Assembly (NCBI GenBank): GCA_004431415.1
Contig: QPMI01000023.1
Location: forward strand, 160,376-224,375
DNA from: Cyanophora paradoxa
Lineage: Eukaryota; Glaucocystophyceae; Cyanophorales; Cyanophoraceae
Direction: 5' to 3'
DNA: 64,000 nucleotides
Positions 43,901 to 51,751 of the stretch are shown here, in pieces. The position numbers and the translations under genes were made by a program. Under the pieces are notes generated by a model. That model was not told where the DNA came from, did not search any database, and worked only from the letters and a program-made list of their open reading frames with translations. Position 1 is the first letter of the stretch, and each line of letters opens with the position of its first letter.

Positions 43901-46183
43901 CGGATCGGAGGTATTGGAGGGGGGCGCACCGGGGCCGGACCTCACGGAGAAGCCCGAGGAGATGGAGCCGGAGGAGAGGCGCGAAAGGGAGGGGGGCCCG
44001 CTGGAGGGGAGGCCGCTGGGAGGGGCGGGGTCGGAGCCGACGACGGAGGGGCTGGGGGGCGGCCTCGAGGGCTGCGCGCCGCGGGCCAGCGTGTCGTTTG
44101 CCTGTCGAAATTCGGGGTCGGAGGTGTCGGAGAAGGCGCCCGCAATCTCGGATGCCACGGACGCGACGTCGGAGCCGCCCTGCAGGTTGGGGAGGGTGTG
44201 GTAGCGCGTATCGGGATTCATGCGCCCCGTCGGCCCCGGGAGCCCAGGCGCCGGTGCCTGGCCCGCCGACGAGGCCCTGGAGCCCGCCCTGGAGGCCGCC
44301 CTGAGCGCCTGCTGGTAGTCTCGCAGGGCCGCCCGCTCCTCAGGCCTTCTGCGCCGCCTCAGCTCGGCCTCCGTCGCCTGCAGCCTGCGCCTGTCCATCT
44401 CCGCGTTGACGCGCTGCATCTCGGGGTCGGAGGTATCGGAGAACCCTGCGGAGGAGGCCGCACCCGACTCCACGCGCCCGTACCCCGAGCGCTGGCTCCC
44501 CAGCGAGCCGTTGTCGAAGCCCGGGGCCGCGGACGACCGCGACTCGGTCACGAAGCTCACCTCGCTCGGCGAGACGGGCCGCGAGTGGAAGCTCACGACG
44601 CTGCCCACGTCCGAGGGCGGGCGGATGGCCTCCTGTATCATGAGCCCCTGCGGCCGCTGCCCCTGCAGTATGTTCCGCACGGCCGTCGTGTTGATTGCGC
44701 GTGGGTCGAAGCCCCACACGCCCGCCCCCATCTCGCGCAAGAAGCGCCGCGAGTAATCCGAGTCCTCCCAGAGGAAATCCGAGAAGGCCCGGTTCTCCGC
44801 CCCGAAGAACGTGTCGTCGAGGCGCAGGTTCTGGTTGTTGCGCGCCAGCCGCAGCATCCCCTCCGTCCAGGCATCCTCGCCCGCCCTCGTGAGCCGCGCG
44901 TCGGGCAGGATCCGAATCCACTCCGCCACGTTGTTCTGGCGCTCGTACTCGGCCTGCGTCCTGCGCGCCCCCTCCAGCAGCTCGTCCGCCCGCCTGCCCC
45001 AGCGCTCCTGCTCGCGTGGCGTAAAGGAGGGGTCCCTGATGGGGTTCTCCGCGAAGAACCGCGCCACGTACCCCGCCTGCGCGTCGCCCTGCGCCCGCAG
45101 CAGGATGTCGGCGCCCGAGGGCCGCAGCCTGCGAAAGGCGTCGGGGTCCTCCGGGTTCGGCCTGTCGCGCCTCAGCGCCCCCTCGTCCGCGTAGAGGCGG
45201 ATCACCTGCGGGTTCGCGCCCGGGTGCCTCCGCAAAAAATCCTGAATCGCCGCCTCCCGCTGCTCGGCCTGCCTCCGCCTGAAGGCCTCGTCGTCCCGCC
45301 TCACCCGCTCGTCGGCGCGTTGCCCCTCCACCAGTCTGTACCTGTTCAGCTGGTCGGCCACGATCCTGTCCATCCCCTCTGCGATGTGCCCGCGCCCCGT
45401 CTGCCACATGCGCTCGCGCATCCGCTGCAGCTGGCCCGCCGTGTCGTTCATCATTTCCGCGCGCTCCGCCAGCTCCCGCAGGCGGGCCTGGGGGTCGTCC
45501 TCGGGCGTTCTGTAGGGCACGGGCAGCCCCGCGTTCATTCGCGCCAGGTCGCCGTAGCGCCGCGCCTCGCCGATGAAGTCGATGCCGCGATTCCGCCACT
45601 CCTGCACCTGCCTCTGGACGCCCTGCAGCTCCCGGCTGCGCTCCATCTCGTACTGGATGGCCTGCAGCTGGCGCTGCCGCTCGGTGGCGGCCTCCAGGCG
45701 CGCCCGCTCCTCGTCCAGCGTCCGCTGCTGCGCGGGCCCCGGCCTTGCGAAAATTCCCTCCAGCCGCTCCCGCTCCTGCCTCTGCGTCAGGGCGCGGTAC
45801 TCCGCCGCCTCGCGCGCCCGCCGCTCCTGTTCCATCTGGTGCGTGATCTGTTGCTCGTCCCGCGACAGCTGCATGCGCCTGTTGAAATCCTCCTGCTCCG
45901 TCCGCTCCCTGCGCGCCACCCTGTCCATGTCGTCGATCAGGCCGCCCGCGTTCGCGTAGAGCCCGCCGACGCGCGCCCCCTCGTCCGCCAAAGCCGCGTC
46001 CCTCCTATCCCTCTGCGCCTGCCGCCAGCCGTTGACGGCCGTGCGCGCCCTTCGCCCCAGGGCCCCGACCATGAGCGCCGCGCCCAGGCCTCCCAGGCCC
46101 CCGAGCGCGAGCCCCGCGAGAATGCGCGCCAGCTCGTCCGCCCCTCCGTTGCCGGGCGGGCCCTGCCGCCCCTCCGGCCCCAT
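40943..46183 (-). CDS. Very long fibre-like viral protein, 1746 aa frame
   Basis: The longest open frame of the window. It begins with a collagen-like MGPEGRQGPPGNGG and a Gly/Ala/Leu hydrophobic helix (LAGLALGGLGGLGAALMVGA). Residues about 60-420 are Arg/Glu/Gln-rich coiled coil, about 560-1080 are low-complexity Ser/Pro with repeated FSDTSDPE-type boxes. Near 1150 comes MLIAGTVSSGLQDFIGG, then a long Pro-rich PPIPPIPPIPPLPP segment. The C terminus has GHNHEGVYATAGHNHEGVYA His-rich fibre repeats and a beta-rich end. Such features fit a virion fibre or tail-spike protein. The upstream 46259-46828 frame probably belongs to the same gene, separated by frameshifts. Confidence 0.75.
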   Translation of the reverse strand: MGPEGRQGPPGNGGADELARILAGLALGGLGGLGAALMVGALGRRARTAVNGWRQAQRDRRDAALADEGARVGGLYANAGGLIDDMDRVARRERTEQEDFNRRMQLSRDEQQITHQMEQERRAREAAEYRALTQRQERERLEGIFARPGPAQQRTLDEERARLEAATERQRQLQAIQYEMERSRELQGVQRQVQEWRNRGIDFIGEARRYGDLARMNAGLPVPYRTPEDDPQARLRELAERAEMMNDTAGQLQRMRERMWQTGRGHIAEGMDRIVADQLNRYRLVEGQRADERVRRDDEAFRRRQAEQREAAIQDFLRRHPGANPQVIRLYADEGALRRDRPNPEDPDAFRRLRPSGADILLRAQGDAQAGYVARFFAENPIRDPSFTPREQERWGRRADELLEGARRTQAEYERQNNVAEWIRILPDARLTRAGEDAWTEGMLRLARNNQNLRLDDTFFGAENRAFSDFLWEDSDYSRRFLREMGAGVWGFDPRAINTTAVRNILQGQRPQGLMIQEAIRPPSDVGSVVSFHSRPVSPSEVSFVTESRSSAAPGFDNGSLGSQRSGYGRVESGAASSAGFSDTSDPEMQRVNAEMDRRRLQATEAELRRRRRPEERAALRDYQQALRAASRAGSRASSAGQAPAPGLPGPTGRMNPDTRYHTLPNLQGGSDVASVASEIAGAFSDTSDPEFRQANDTLARGAQPSRPPPSPSVVGSDPAPPSGLPSSGPPSLSRLSSGSISSGFSVRSGPGAPPSNTSDPEMRRANQALAIPPARPPSAPSLAGSIPGPATDLPPPSPRSQISGYSGLSGNSWTSGQARLEAERRLQEFMGQARAPRETTATSTTIPPTIPYDNRSAASVARSDASDASTIPYSDAPTLPYSQRADVQSIASGEAGDGTARTVIRNPPPPQVRPSPPPSSVGSVRSSVDSAAGVGLPRDIVPRAPLVMRDRRTGRPVSVSRGDLRPDRFEPAGGWGLRPSPANLPVQRNAPDPDALDVRGAEPVGGSGLRPAPGFLPIDRSREPPAARVVGDANTILRNVLAPYGRGQVKPGDWSLLDKEIAEMNRRARQELEDYARSEVSSKKDKIRAETDSAWQQLKREIPSMTKMLIAGTVSSGLQDFIGGLVMQAIANGGYVTRDQVAQIAKEVAISTAIGIVVDLILSKLWEFLGPRITDFVKDLFKGFQAPKIAPETPKPGPPTSQGPPPPQRNPPISPPTAPNPPSGPGGVPSPPSPPSFSPPGLPPIPPIPPIPPIPPLPPLPPLLPLPPIGGGGGPGNAIIYERDYHMGNKRIVRLPGTIARIELPDRFQMQEWWEPGAFRNYGTYIDNGVATQSPKANWLVPKGYVDKLMDRPAAPYRKEVAKGVEYWAPSALQPVFAAQNYEWHMAPGASQAVSTVGVIGPQLATVAHTGEYGDLKGKPTIPTVPTTWAWDSITGKPAEVNAAQLEYPVAQPVSTVGVVQPRLATVAYTGAFADLSGRGHTHSLSEIRDWAGAPDLSGYALSTHNHEGVYATAGHNHEGVYATAGHNHEGVYAPFTHSHSQYALATSLDPFTANHINCLTTLRVGDGYACTYDVRTAFEPTGWRDYVHSATYAWAADSTLTNFEQNVTYPVFAEQCKGDAIFRNVYVRSTGDAQKVHRVVSAQECNPNAYVQHGKKTTTRYPAVGWNSYTETIIFGTSYTSEPTVTFSFQHGTGGTEVKGYFDYLGLSTFSVYYKVYSDYDYTDPGTGGINVTLHWQATGTIAA

Positions 46184-46828
46184 CGGCCCCGGCTCGTGCC
46201 CGGCGGCTTCTCGTCCCCGATGTCGGTTCGCGTGAGGGCGCGGATGTCGATGCCGAATTTATCGAACCAGTTGAGGAACTCCTTGCGGTCCCTGGCGTAC
46301 TCGTTGGACTCGTAGTACGTGCGCGAGAGGGGTCCGCCTGCCAGTAGAATTCGCGGAGGGGCCCGCGAAGCGCGTGATGGCGTTCTGCGCCCCCACGTTC
46401 GTGCCCGTCGGCCTCAGGCTCCTGCTTACCACGTTGTTCGCGCCCAGGTTTAGCGTCTCCTGCAGCGCCACGTCCCCCGAGATGGCCCCCCACCTCAGGC
46501 TCACGATCTCGGAGCCGTCCCCGTGGAATTTATCCACCCACGCGTCCGCGATTCGATCGTCCGCCTTCCCTAGATCCGTCTGCCTGGTGTCGAGCGGAAT
46601 AATCGCAACGTGCGTCGGCGAGTGGTTGTAATCGCGCAGGCTGAGGTACTGTCCCCCGGACCCGCCCGCGATCATCTGTATGTACTGCGCCAGCGAGAGC
46701 AGGGCACCGTCTATGAGAAGGCTCACGGACTTGGCCCGCAGATCTCGCACGTGCAGCACGCCGTCCACCGCGATGGCGCCGTTCAGCACCTCGTCCAGCG
46801 GCGGTAAGAGCGATCTCCAGTCGTCCAT
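46184..46828 (-). pseudogene. 5' part of the fibre gene, frameshifted
   Basis: The frame starting at ATG 46828 (MDDWRSLLPPLDEVLNGAIA) is beta-rich and phage-baseplate-like in composition (LRDYNHSPTHVAIIPLDTRQ; LQETLNLGANNVVSRSL). After FAGP near 46360 it becomes implausible, while other frames continue sensibly: REFYWQADP, then YYESNEYARDRKEFLNWFDK and IDIRALTRTDIGDEKPPG, then the collagen-like start of the 1746-aa frame. At least three small indels therefore separate pieces of what looks like one gene from 46828 to 40943. Either the element is decaying or the assembly has indel errors. A promoter motif at 46835-46855 precedes the first ATG, and none precedes 46183. Confidence 0.6.
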
Positions 46829-46834
46829 CTTGCA

Positions 46835-46855
46835 GCGCCCAGAGAAAAAATAATC
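46835..46855 (-). promoter_or_regulatory. Viral promoter-like motif
   Basis: Minus-strand GATTATTTTTTCTCTGGGCG, 6 nt before the ATG at 46828. Confidence 0.6.
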
Positions 46856-47369
46856 AGGAGGCGAGGGTGCGCGTTGGCTCCCAGCAGTACTGGATCAGCC
46901 CGCTGATGTACCGATCCGCCTGCGTCCAGGCCCCGTCCGGGGGCTGCCAGATCACCTCCACGGTCGTGTTAGCGAGCGTTGTCGTGATGCTGTTATCGTT
47001 CGCGGGAACGGGCGCCCCGCCCAGGAACCGAACCGTCGGGGTCCAGATCGGCTTTGCCGTCCCCTCTACCCCCTCCCCGTGCCCCTTTGAGTACCCCTCC
47101 CGCGTCGCCCTCACCCTGTACGAGTACTGCCCCGTCTCCGCGTCGACCCCCCTGTAACTAAATTCGAGCGTGAGTCCCAGATCCTGCCAGTCTAGCTCTA
47201 CCCCCTCCCCGTTTCGAAGGCTCACGTGCGAGAGGCTTTGCAGCGTTGCGTGTTTAATTGGACCCGCGGTTTCCAACAGATCGAAGCGAAGGGAAATGGG
47301 CAGGTCTGCGGGGGGGATCCGCGAGAAGAATCTCTTGCGGCAGCGCTTCCCGAAGATGAAGAGGCGCAT
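46854..47369 (-). CDS. Viral protein of unknown function, 171 aa
   Basis: The start is basic and aromatic (FIFGKRCRKRFFSRIPPADL); the rest is beta-rich (LTLEFSYRGVDAETGQYSYR, TTVEVIWQPPDGAWTQADRY). No Cys or catalytic motif. Membership in the minus-strand structural block and a clear promoter motif at 47374-47390 support it as real; a virion-protein role is an inference. Confidence 0.6.
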   Translation of the reverse strand: MRLFIFGKRCRKRFFSRIPPADLPISLRFDLLETAGPIKHATLQSLSHVSLRNGEGVELDWQDLGLTLEFSYRGVDAETGQYSYRVRATREGYSKGHGEGVEGTAKPIWTPTVRFLGGAPVPANDNSITTTLANTTVEVIWQPPDGAWTQADRYISGLIQYCWEPTRTLAS

Positions 47370-47373
47370 TTAA

Positions 47374-47390
47374 GGGGCCTACGGAAAATC
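47374..47390 (-). promoter_or_regulatory. Viral promoter-like motif
   Basis: Minus-strand GATTTTCCGTAGGCCCC, 4 nt before the ATG at 47369. Confidence 0.65.
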
Positions 47391-47398
47391 TAGCCGGC

Positions 47399-47848
47399 CT
47401 ACTTGGCGTAGGCCCAGAGGCCGAAGTTCTTGACGATGTAGGCGCCGTTCTTCTTGGTGGCGCCCGTGATGTCGGTGAAGCGCACGCGCAGCTCCTGGAA
47501 TTTGTCGTACGCGACGTAATTCGGGCGCACGGCCATGGGCACCTCGAACCAGTAGAGGATGGTGTTCTCGAGGCCGTCGTGGCCCCACGTCGGGATCACG
47601 ACCTTGTTGATGCACGTGTTGACGTTCGAGATGGTCGTGACGTTCAAGTCGGGAACGTCCATCAGCAGAACGTTGACGGTTTTTGCGGTCTCCGGGTCCG
47701 GAATCGCGGTCGTGCTCAGCTCCAGGTAGACGCCCTTGATCTGCAGCGTGTCGATGTCGGAGGGGATCTGGTTCAGCCGGAGGCGCCAGAAGCCCTCGGA
47801 ATCCTGCGTCTCCCCGTTCGACTGGACGTAGAGGTTGACGCAGGACAT
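47399..47848 (-). CDS. Small beta-rich viral protein, possible minor capsid component, 149 aa
   Basis: Begins MSCVNLYVQSNGETQDSEGF and continues with alternating hydrophobic strands (FWRLRLNQIPSDIDTLQIKG, VYLELSTTAIPDPETAKTVN, ENTILYWFEVPMAVRPNYVA, FQELRVRFTDITGATKKNGA). Size and strand pattern would suit a single jelly-roll penton-like protein, but no signature proves it. It is followed by a small membrane-protein gene and has one of the best promoter motifs. Confidence 0.6.
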   Translation of the reverse strand: MSCVNLYVQSNGETQDSEGFWRLRLNQIPSDIDTLQIKGVYLELSTTAIPDPETAKTVNVLLMDVPDLNVTTISNVNTCINKVVIPTWGHDGLENTILYWFEVPMAVRPNYVAYDKFQELRVRFTDITGATKKNGAYIVKNFGLWAYAK

Positions 47849-47859
47849 TATTTAGGAAA

Positions 47860-47875
47860 GGGCCTGAGAAATTAT
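47860..47875 (-). promoter_or_regulatory. Viral promoter-like motif
   Basis: Minus-strand ATAATTTCTCAGGCCC, 11 nt before the ATG at 47848; near-perfect consensus. Confidence 0.75.
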
Positions 47876-48060
47876 GCCTTCCTCAAGCCGTTGAGGAGGT
47901 AGGGCCCCACGAAGTAGTAGCCCGCGAACTGCGCGGCGAGGATCCGCACGAGGAAGTAGCGCGCGGGCGACATGTAGGCGACCGCGCCGAGGGTCAGCAG
48001 GCTGCCCAGGTAGCGGGAATCGCTGGTGATATCATCGAGGCTCGGGAGCATGGACGACAT
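47872..48060 (-). CDS. Small hydrophobic viral protein, 62 aa
   Basis: MSSMLPSLDDI leader, then SLLTLGAVAYM and ARYFLVRILAAQFAGYYFVG, one or two probable membrane helices, and a basic end. Promoter motif at 48067-48084. Probably a virion or internal-membrane protein; no family recognised. Confidence 0.6.
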   Translation of the reverse strand: MSSMLPSLDDITSDSRYLGSLLTLGAVAYMSPARYFLVRILAAQFAGYYFVGPYLLNGLRKA

Positions 48061-48066
48061 TGTTAA

Positions 48067-48084
48067 GGGCCCATTCAGAAATTT
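48067..48084 (-). promoter_or_regulatory. Viral promoter-like motif
   Basis: Minus-strand AAATTTCTGAATGGGCCC, 6 nt before the ATG at 48060, overlapping the stop of the next gene. Confidence 0.65.
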
Positions 48085-48454
48085 ACTTGGGCATGAAGAA
48101 ATTCCTCACCCGCTCCCCCTCCTCGTGCAGCGCCCACTGCAGCCGGTCGATGACGGCGGCCATCACGGGCGGGCTCGCGGCGGGGTTTTTCGCGTACGCC
48201 CTGGCGTCCTCTGCCATCTGGGGGTGGTACTGCTCGACCCGCTTGGCGTAGCTCGCGATGGCGCGGCGGGTGCACCGATCCAGGTCAGCCGCCATTTCGG
48301 CCGGCTCCTTCGGCTGCTGCTGCTTCTTTCGCGCGTAAGTCCTAAGAAGCCAAGGGAACGCTGTGCTGTTGCTGGTGCTCGTACTGGTGCTGCTGCTGCC
48401 GGGGCAGGACGACGGAGCCTCTGCGCTGGGGGCTGTTGTCGCGGGAGTCTCCAT
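48083..48454 (-). CDS. Viral protein of unknown function, 123 aa
   Basis: Ser/Thr-rich N terminus, then a helical basic part (RRAIASYAKRVEQYHPQMAE; VIDRLQWALHEEGERVRNFF). It overlaps the 3' end of the next upstream gene by 113 nt in another frame. A weak motif (GTTTTTTTCTAGAGAA, 48463-48478) precedes the ATG. Moderate confidence because of the overlap. Confidence 0.5.
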   Translation of the reverse strand: METPATTAPSAEAPSSCPGSSSTSTSTSNSTAFPWLLRTYARKKQQQPKEPAEMAADLDRCTRRAIASYAKRVEQYHPQMAEDARAYAKNPAASPPVMAAVIDRLQWALHEEGERVRNFFMPK

Positions 48455-48734
48455 TTCCCATGTTCTCTAGAAAAAAACGCGTACCGGTCTGCGTCATCTG
48501 GATGTCCACGTGGTGCGGGCCGATCGCCTGCACGCTCTCGCGCCTCTGCTGCTCGGGCGGGGGCTCGGGCTCGGGCTCGCCGCGGCGCACGACCCTCAGG
48601 GCCGCCGCCTTCAGGGCGCCCAGCACGGTGTTGGGGCGCACGCGCTCCGTGCCGCCCAGGAGCTCGGAAACCAGGAAGAGCGCGCCGCAAATTACGGTGA
48701 TGACGTCCGAGTGGGTGCATGCCCCCTCGAACAT
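48342..48734 (-). CDS. Membrane-anchored viral protein, 130 aa
   Basis: N-terminal hydrophobic stretch (DVITVICGALFLVSELLGG) followed by a charged, Gln/Arg-rich tail (REPEPEPPPEQQ-like and QQQHQYEHQQQH). A motif-like TAATTGTTCTGACGCGC lies at 48742-48758. No family recognised. Confidence 0.55.
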   Translation of the reverse strand: MFEGACTHSDVITVICGALFLVSELLGGTERVRPNTVLGALKAAALRVVRRGEPEPEPPPEQQRRESVQAIGPHHVDIQMTQTGTRFFLENMGNGDSRDNSPQRRGSVVLPRQQQHQYEHQQQHSVPLAS

Positions 48735-48755
48735 CTTGCGGGCGCGTCAGAACAA

Positions 48756-50786
48756 TTACCCGCTACCCCTGCCCCTTCCGCGCCCCTTGCCCTTTCCGCG
48801 CCCTCGGCCCCTGGCCCTCAGGTCGCCGATTTCCGCGGCCTGCGGCGCGAAGCGGGGGTCGTCCGCCTGGCCGGCGTCCGCTTGGAAAATCGTGAAGAGG
48901 TACCCGTCCGTGTTGTTGTCGGTGTTGTTCGTGTTTCGCGCGTGCGACCACTCTTTCAGTAAATCGCGCCTCTGCTTGTCGGGCAGCGTCTTGGAGAGGT
49001 ACTCCTGCAGCTTGCTCGCGTAATTTTCCTCTGGGATCAGCGACGCAAGGACGGTGGGCGGATCTTTCCCCATGCCTATCTTCTCTTCCGTCAGCATGCG
49101 CTCGAGCTCTGCAATTTCCACCATCGTATCGATGCTCGGCCGAGGTCCTGCCTCTGCCCTCTTCTGGTCTACGAGGCGCTGCCCGGCCGCCGTGAATTTC
49201 GCGGACAGAATTTGGTGCAGCCGCTCGTACACCGTCGTGGTGCCCGGCTCCTTCTCCTTGAGCAGCACCACCCAGTCGTAATTCGCCCACAGCACCTGCA
49301 GGTTCGATATGTGATCGATCGTCACCAGCACGTGGGCGTGCAGCGCGCCGTCCGTCGGCCCCACCTCTACGCCCCCTTGCACGCGAATTCCGATGATTGC
49401 GTTGGCGTACGTGTCGTCCTTGTACTTGCCGTTCTCCTCCTTCAAATTGAAGCGGATGAACTTGTAGAATTCTGCGTCCGAGAGCACCTCTGCGAGGCTG
49501 TCGCGCAGCGCCGCCGCCTCGAATTCTCGCGCCTCTCCCAGGCGCTTGTGGGTGTTGAAGAGCACCCAGTAGCGCGACTGGCGCGCCTGTCGTATGTCGT
49601 ACCGCGTGCTTCCGTCGGGATTCTTTTTGTTGAGGATGAAGACCGACCGCCCCGTCTCGCTGATTTCCGTGATCACCTTCTCGAGCGCCTCCAGCCCGTT
49701 TGCCTGCGCCGCCTGCAGTCCCGTTTTCGCCTTCTCTATGTTCTGCTTCACCTCTTGCGCGTCCGCGAAGGTTGCCATTAAATCTTCCATGCTCGGCGCC
49801 ACGATTTTCGCCTTTCTGATTTTCGACTGTGCGGAGTTGGGCTCGATGACGGACGATCCGAAGTCAGCGGCCGTATCCTTTGCCTTTTTCGTGGTCTTTG
49901 GCTTCGGCCCGCCGAGCACGCTCTCGACCATGTGGTCGCGCGTCTGCTTGGAGACGGTGGCCGTGTCGCCCCTCTTTCGCCTCTGCAGGCCCAAGATCAC
50001 GAGCAGGCCCTTGTTGCCGAGCAGCGTGACGCACTTCTGGCAGAGCCACGAGTTCCTGGGCGACACCGTGGGCACCTGCGCCGGCTTCTTGTCCTTGATG
50101 AGGGGGTACGGCTCCTGGCCCTTTTTCTTTCCCTTGCCGTTTTGCTTGGCTGCCCACGCGTTTGCCTTCTCTATGACTGCAACGTACTCTTCGTACACGG
50201 CATCCTTCCTCGCCTGCGCTGCCTCCCTCGCGGCGATTTTCTCTGGCGTGTTGGCCCCCTTGGCGCTCGGCACGGGCGTGGCCTCGTACATGAGGCGAAG
50301 GCAGCGGTAGCAGATCGGCGGCGATTTCTGCGCGCTCTGGTACGTGCGCGGTATGGCGCGCAGTCGCTCCTCGGGGAGTTTATCGTACTCGATTTCGCTG
50401 TGGATGCTCCAGAGGGTCGCGGGCTCGTGGTATGATTTATCGAGCAGCGATGGGAGCATCTGAACTTCTTTGGTGGCCGAGAGCTTGATGTAATCGGATA
50501 TGCTCTTCTGCTGCTGGAATATGCCGTCCTCACCCTGAACCAGCACGTATCGCTTCGGAATCTCAACGACGGGCGTCTCGAGCTCGTCCACGCCGGTATC
50601 GGGCGCGTTTCCCTTTGCCTTTCCCTTTCCCTTCCCCTTGCCCTTGCCCTTCGGCTTAGGCTCCGGCTCCTCTTCCTCTTCCTCCTCTTCTTCCTCCGAC
50701 TCGGAGGACGGGGACGTGGGCTCCTCTTCCTCTGACTCGCTCGAGCTCTCTGGCTTCTTCTTGCGGCCTCGGCGCTTCGGAGGCAT
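48756..50786 (-). CDS. HUH-superfamily endonuclease 1, rolling-circle Rep-like, 676 aa
   Basis: The key region is VEVGPTDGALHAHVLVTIDH with the H-x-H metal-binding pair at about residues 483-485, followed about 110 residues later by EYLSKTLPDK, a Y-x-x-K nuclease motif (about 596-599). Together they match the HUH Rep layout with one catalytic Tyr that nicks DNA to start rolling-circle replication. Before that, two CxxC pairs (CYRC near 158, CQKC near 249) suggest a zinc ribbon. The N terminus is acidic Ser/Glu blocks plus a Lys/Gly repeat, and the C terminus is an Arg/Gly tail. No helicase motifs are visible. A paralogue lies just upstream. All mriyaviruses are reported to encode an HUH protein and lack a DNA polymerase, so this is the likely replication initiator. 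Motif at 50794-50812. Confidence 0.75.
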   Translation of the reverse strand: MPPKRRGRKKKPESSSESEEEEPTSPSSESEEEEEEEEEEPEPKPKGKGKGKGKGKAKGNAPDTGVDELETPVVEIPKRYVLVQGEDGIFQQQKSISDYIKLSATKEVQMLPSLLDKSYHEPATLWSIHSEIEYDKLPEERLRAIPRTYQSAQKSPPICYRCLRLMYEATPVPSAKGANTPEKIAAREAAQARKDAVYEEYVAVIEKANAWAAKQNGKGKKKGQEPYPLIKDKKPAQVPTVSPRNSWLCQKCVTLLGNKGLLVILGLQRRKRGDTATVSKQTRDHMVESVLGGPKPKTTKKAKDTAADFGSSVIEPNSAQSKIRKAKIVAPSMEDLMATFADAQEVKQNIEKAKTGLQAAQANGLEALEKVITEISETGRSVFILNKKNPDGSTRYDIRQARQSRYWVLFNTHKRLGEAREFEAAALRDSLAEVLSDAEFYKFIRFNLKEENGKYKDDTYANAIIGIRVQGGVEVGPTDGALHAHVLVTIDHISNLQVLWANYDWVVLLKEKEPGTTTVYERLHQILSAKFTAAGQRLVDQKRAEAGPRPSIDTMVEIAELERMLTEEKIGMGKDPPTVLASLIPEENYASKLQEYLSKTLPDKQRRDLLKEWSHARNTNNTDNNTDGYLFTIFQADAGQADDPRFAPQAAEIGDLRARGRGRGKGKGRGRGRGSG

Positions 50787-50793
50787 ATTTATT

Positions 50794-50812
50794 GGACACG
50801 AGAAAAAATTTA
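50794..50812 (-). promoter_or_regulatory. Viral promoter-like motif
   Basis: Minus-strand TAAATTTTTTCTCGTGTCC, 8 nt before the ATG of HUH protein 1. Confidence 0.55.
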
Positions 50813-51651
50813 CACGAGCTTTACAGCGCCCGTCTCGAGGGCCTCTACCGTCTTCGTAATGTACAGCTGCAGCAGATCCTTAAGGTTGCTCTGCGGCAGC
50901 AATTTTACGTCTACGTGCATCTGCCTGGCGGTTTCTCGCTTCCTGTAGCCCGTCTCCTTGCCCGTCCACTGCATGCCGAGGGCGTCCTTTCTCCGTATCG
51001 GCCGCACCGCCGTCTTCTGGTACTCCTCCCCGAACCAGTCGTCCTTGTAGAAATTCGGCAGGCCGCCCTGTCCCTCCGTTTGCATGAACTTGATGAGGAA
51101 ATCCGACGCCCGCTTGCCGTCGAATTGCACGCGCGAGTAGTGCACCAGCGTGAGCAGGATGTGCGCGTGGAGCCGCCCCGACCGCGGCCCGTACTCGATG
51201 CCGATGTTCGCGTTGCCCTTCTCCACGTGCGTGTCGTACTGGTCGGACTTGAAATCGAAGCCCTTGGGGTTCGCCTTGTCGGGGTACACCCCATCTTTAT
51301 GCACCGCGCCAGCTGCCTGTCGTCGTAGAAGAGGGCCTCCAGCCCCCTGTAAAAGGCGTCCTGCACCTTGGCGCCCTCTCCCCTGCTCCGCGGCTTGTAG
51401 TTGGTCTGGATGGTGATCATGAAATTCGACTCGCGCTGGGGCCGATCCTCTCCGTTCAGTCTCCTCACGGGCGCCGCGTCCAGCACCTTCTGGAACCACG
51501 TCTTGTCGGGCGCCAGCACCTTGTCGTTGATGTTGCCCACCACGATGTGCGTCTCTACCCGGGAGCGGCCGGAGGCGTCCATGCGGAGGTGAGGGTTCGG
51601 TGCCCGGGCTTGCCTGTTTGCTGCTACGCCCCTCGCGATGAGGTTGAGCAT
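50810..51651 (-). pseudogene. HUH-superfamily endonuclease 2, split by one frameshift
   Basis: The N-terminal half is in the frame from ATG 51651 (MLNLIARGVAANRQARAPN; FMITIQTNYKPRSRG; FYRGLEALFYDDRQL). At about 51298-51315 the coding signal moves to another frame, which carries DGVYPDKANPKGFDF, IGIEYGPRSGRLHAHILLTL (H-x-H at 51161-51169) and LLQLYITKTVEALE (Y-x-x-K at 50852-50863), ending at 50810. Total length would be about 280 residues, a shorter paralogue of HUH protein 1 without its zinc and low-complexity parts. The break could be a real inactivating indel or a sequence error. Its upstream motif is shared with the divergent small zinc frame. Confidence 0.7.
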
Positions 51652-51661
51652 GTCAGACCAA

Positions 51662-51686
51662 GGCCTAGAAAATTTTCCGAGGCTGG
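51662..51686. promoter_or_regulatory. Palindromic bidirectional viral promoter-like motif
   Basis: GGCCTAGAAAATTTTCCGAG followed by GCTGG reads as the consensus on both strands: toward HUH protein 2 (ATG 51651, 10 nt away) and toward the zinc frame at 51752 and VLTF3. Confidence 0.65.
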
Positions 51687-51751
51687 GGTGAGCTTCCACG
51701 TGGGGCCCCGGGGTACGTCCGCACCTCACCTGAGCACCACCTGAGACTCAC

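Noticed and set aside
41954-46315. Plus-strand open frame of 1,453 codons
   Set aside because: It mirrors the minus-strand fibre gene. Its Arg/Leu/His-rich composition is what the reverse frame of a GC3-biased gene gives, while the minus frame has collagen-like, coiled-coil and fibre repeats.
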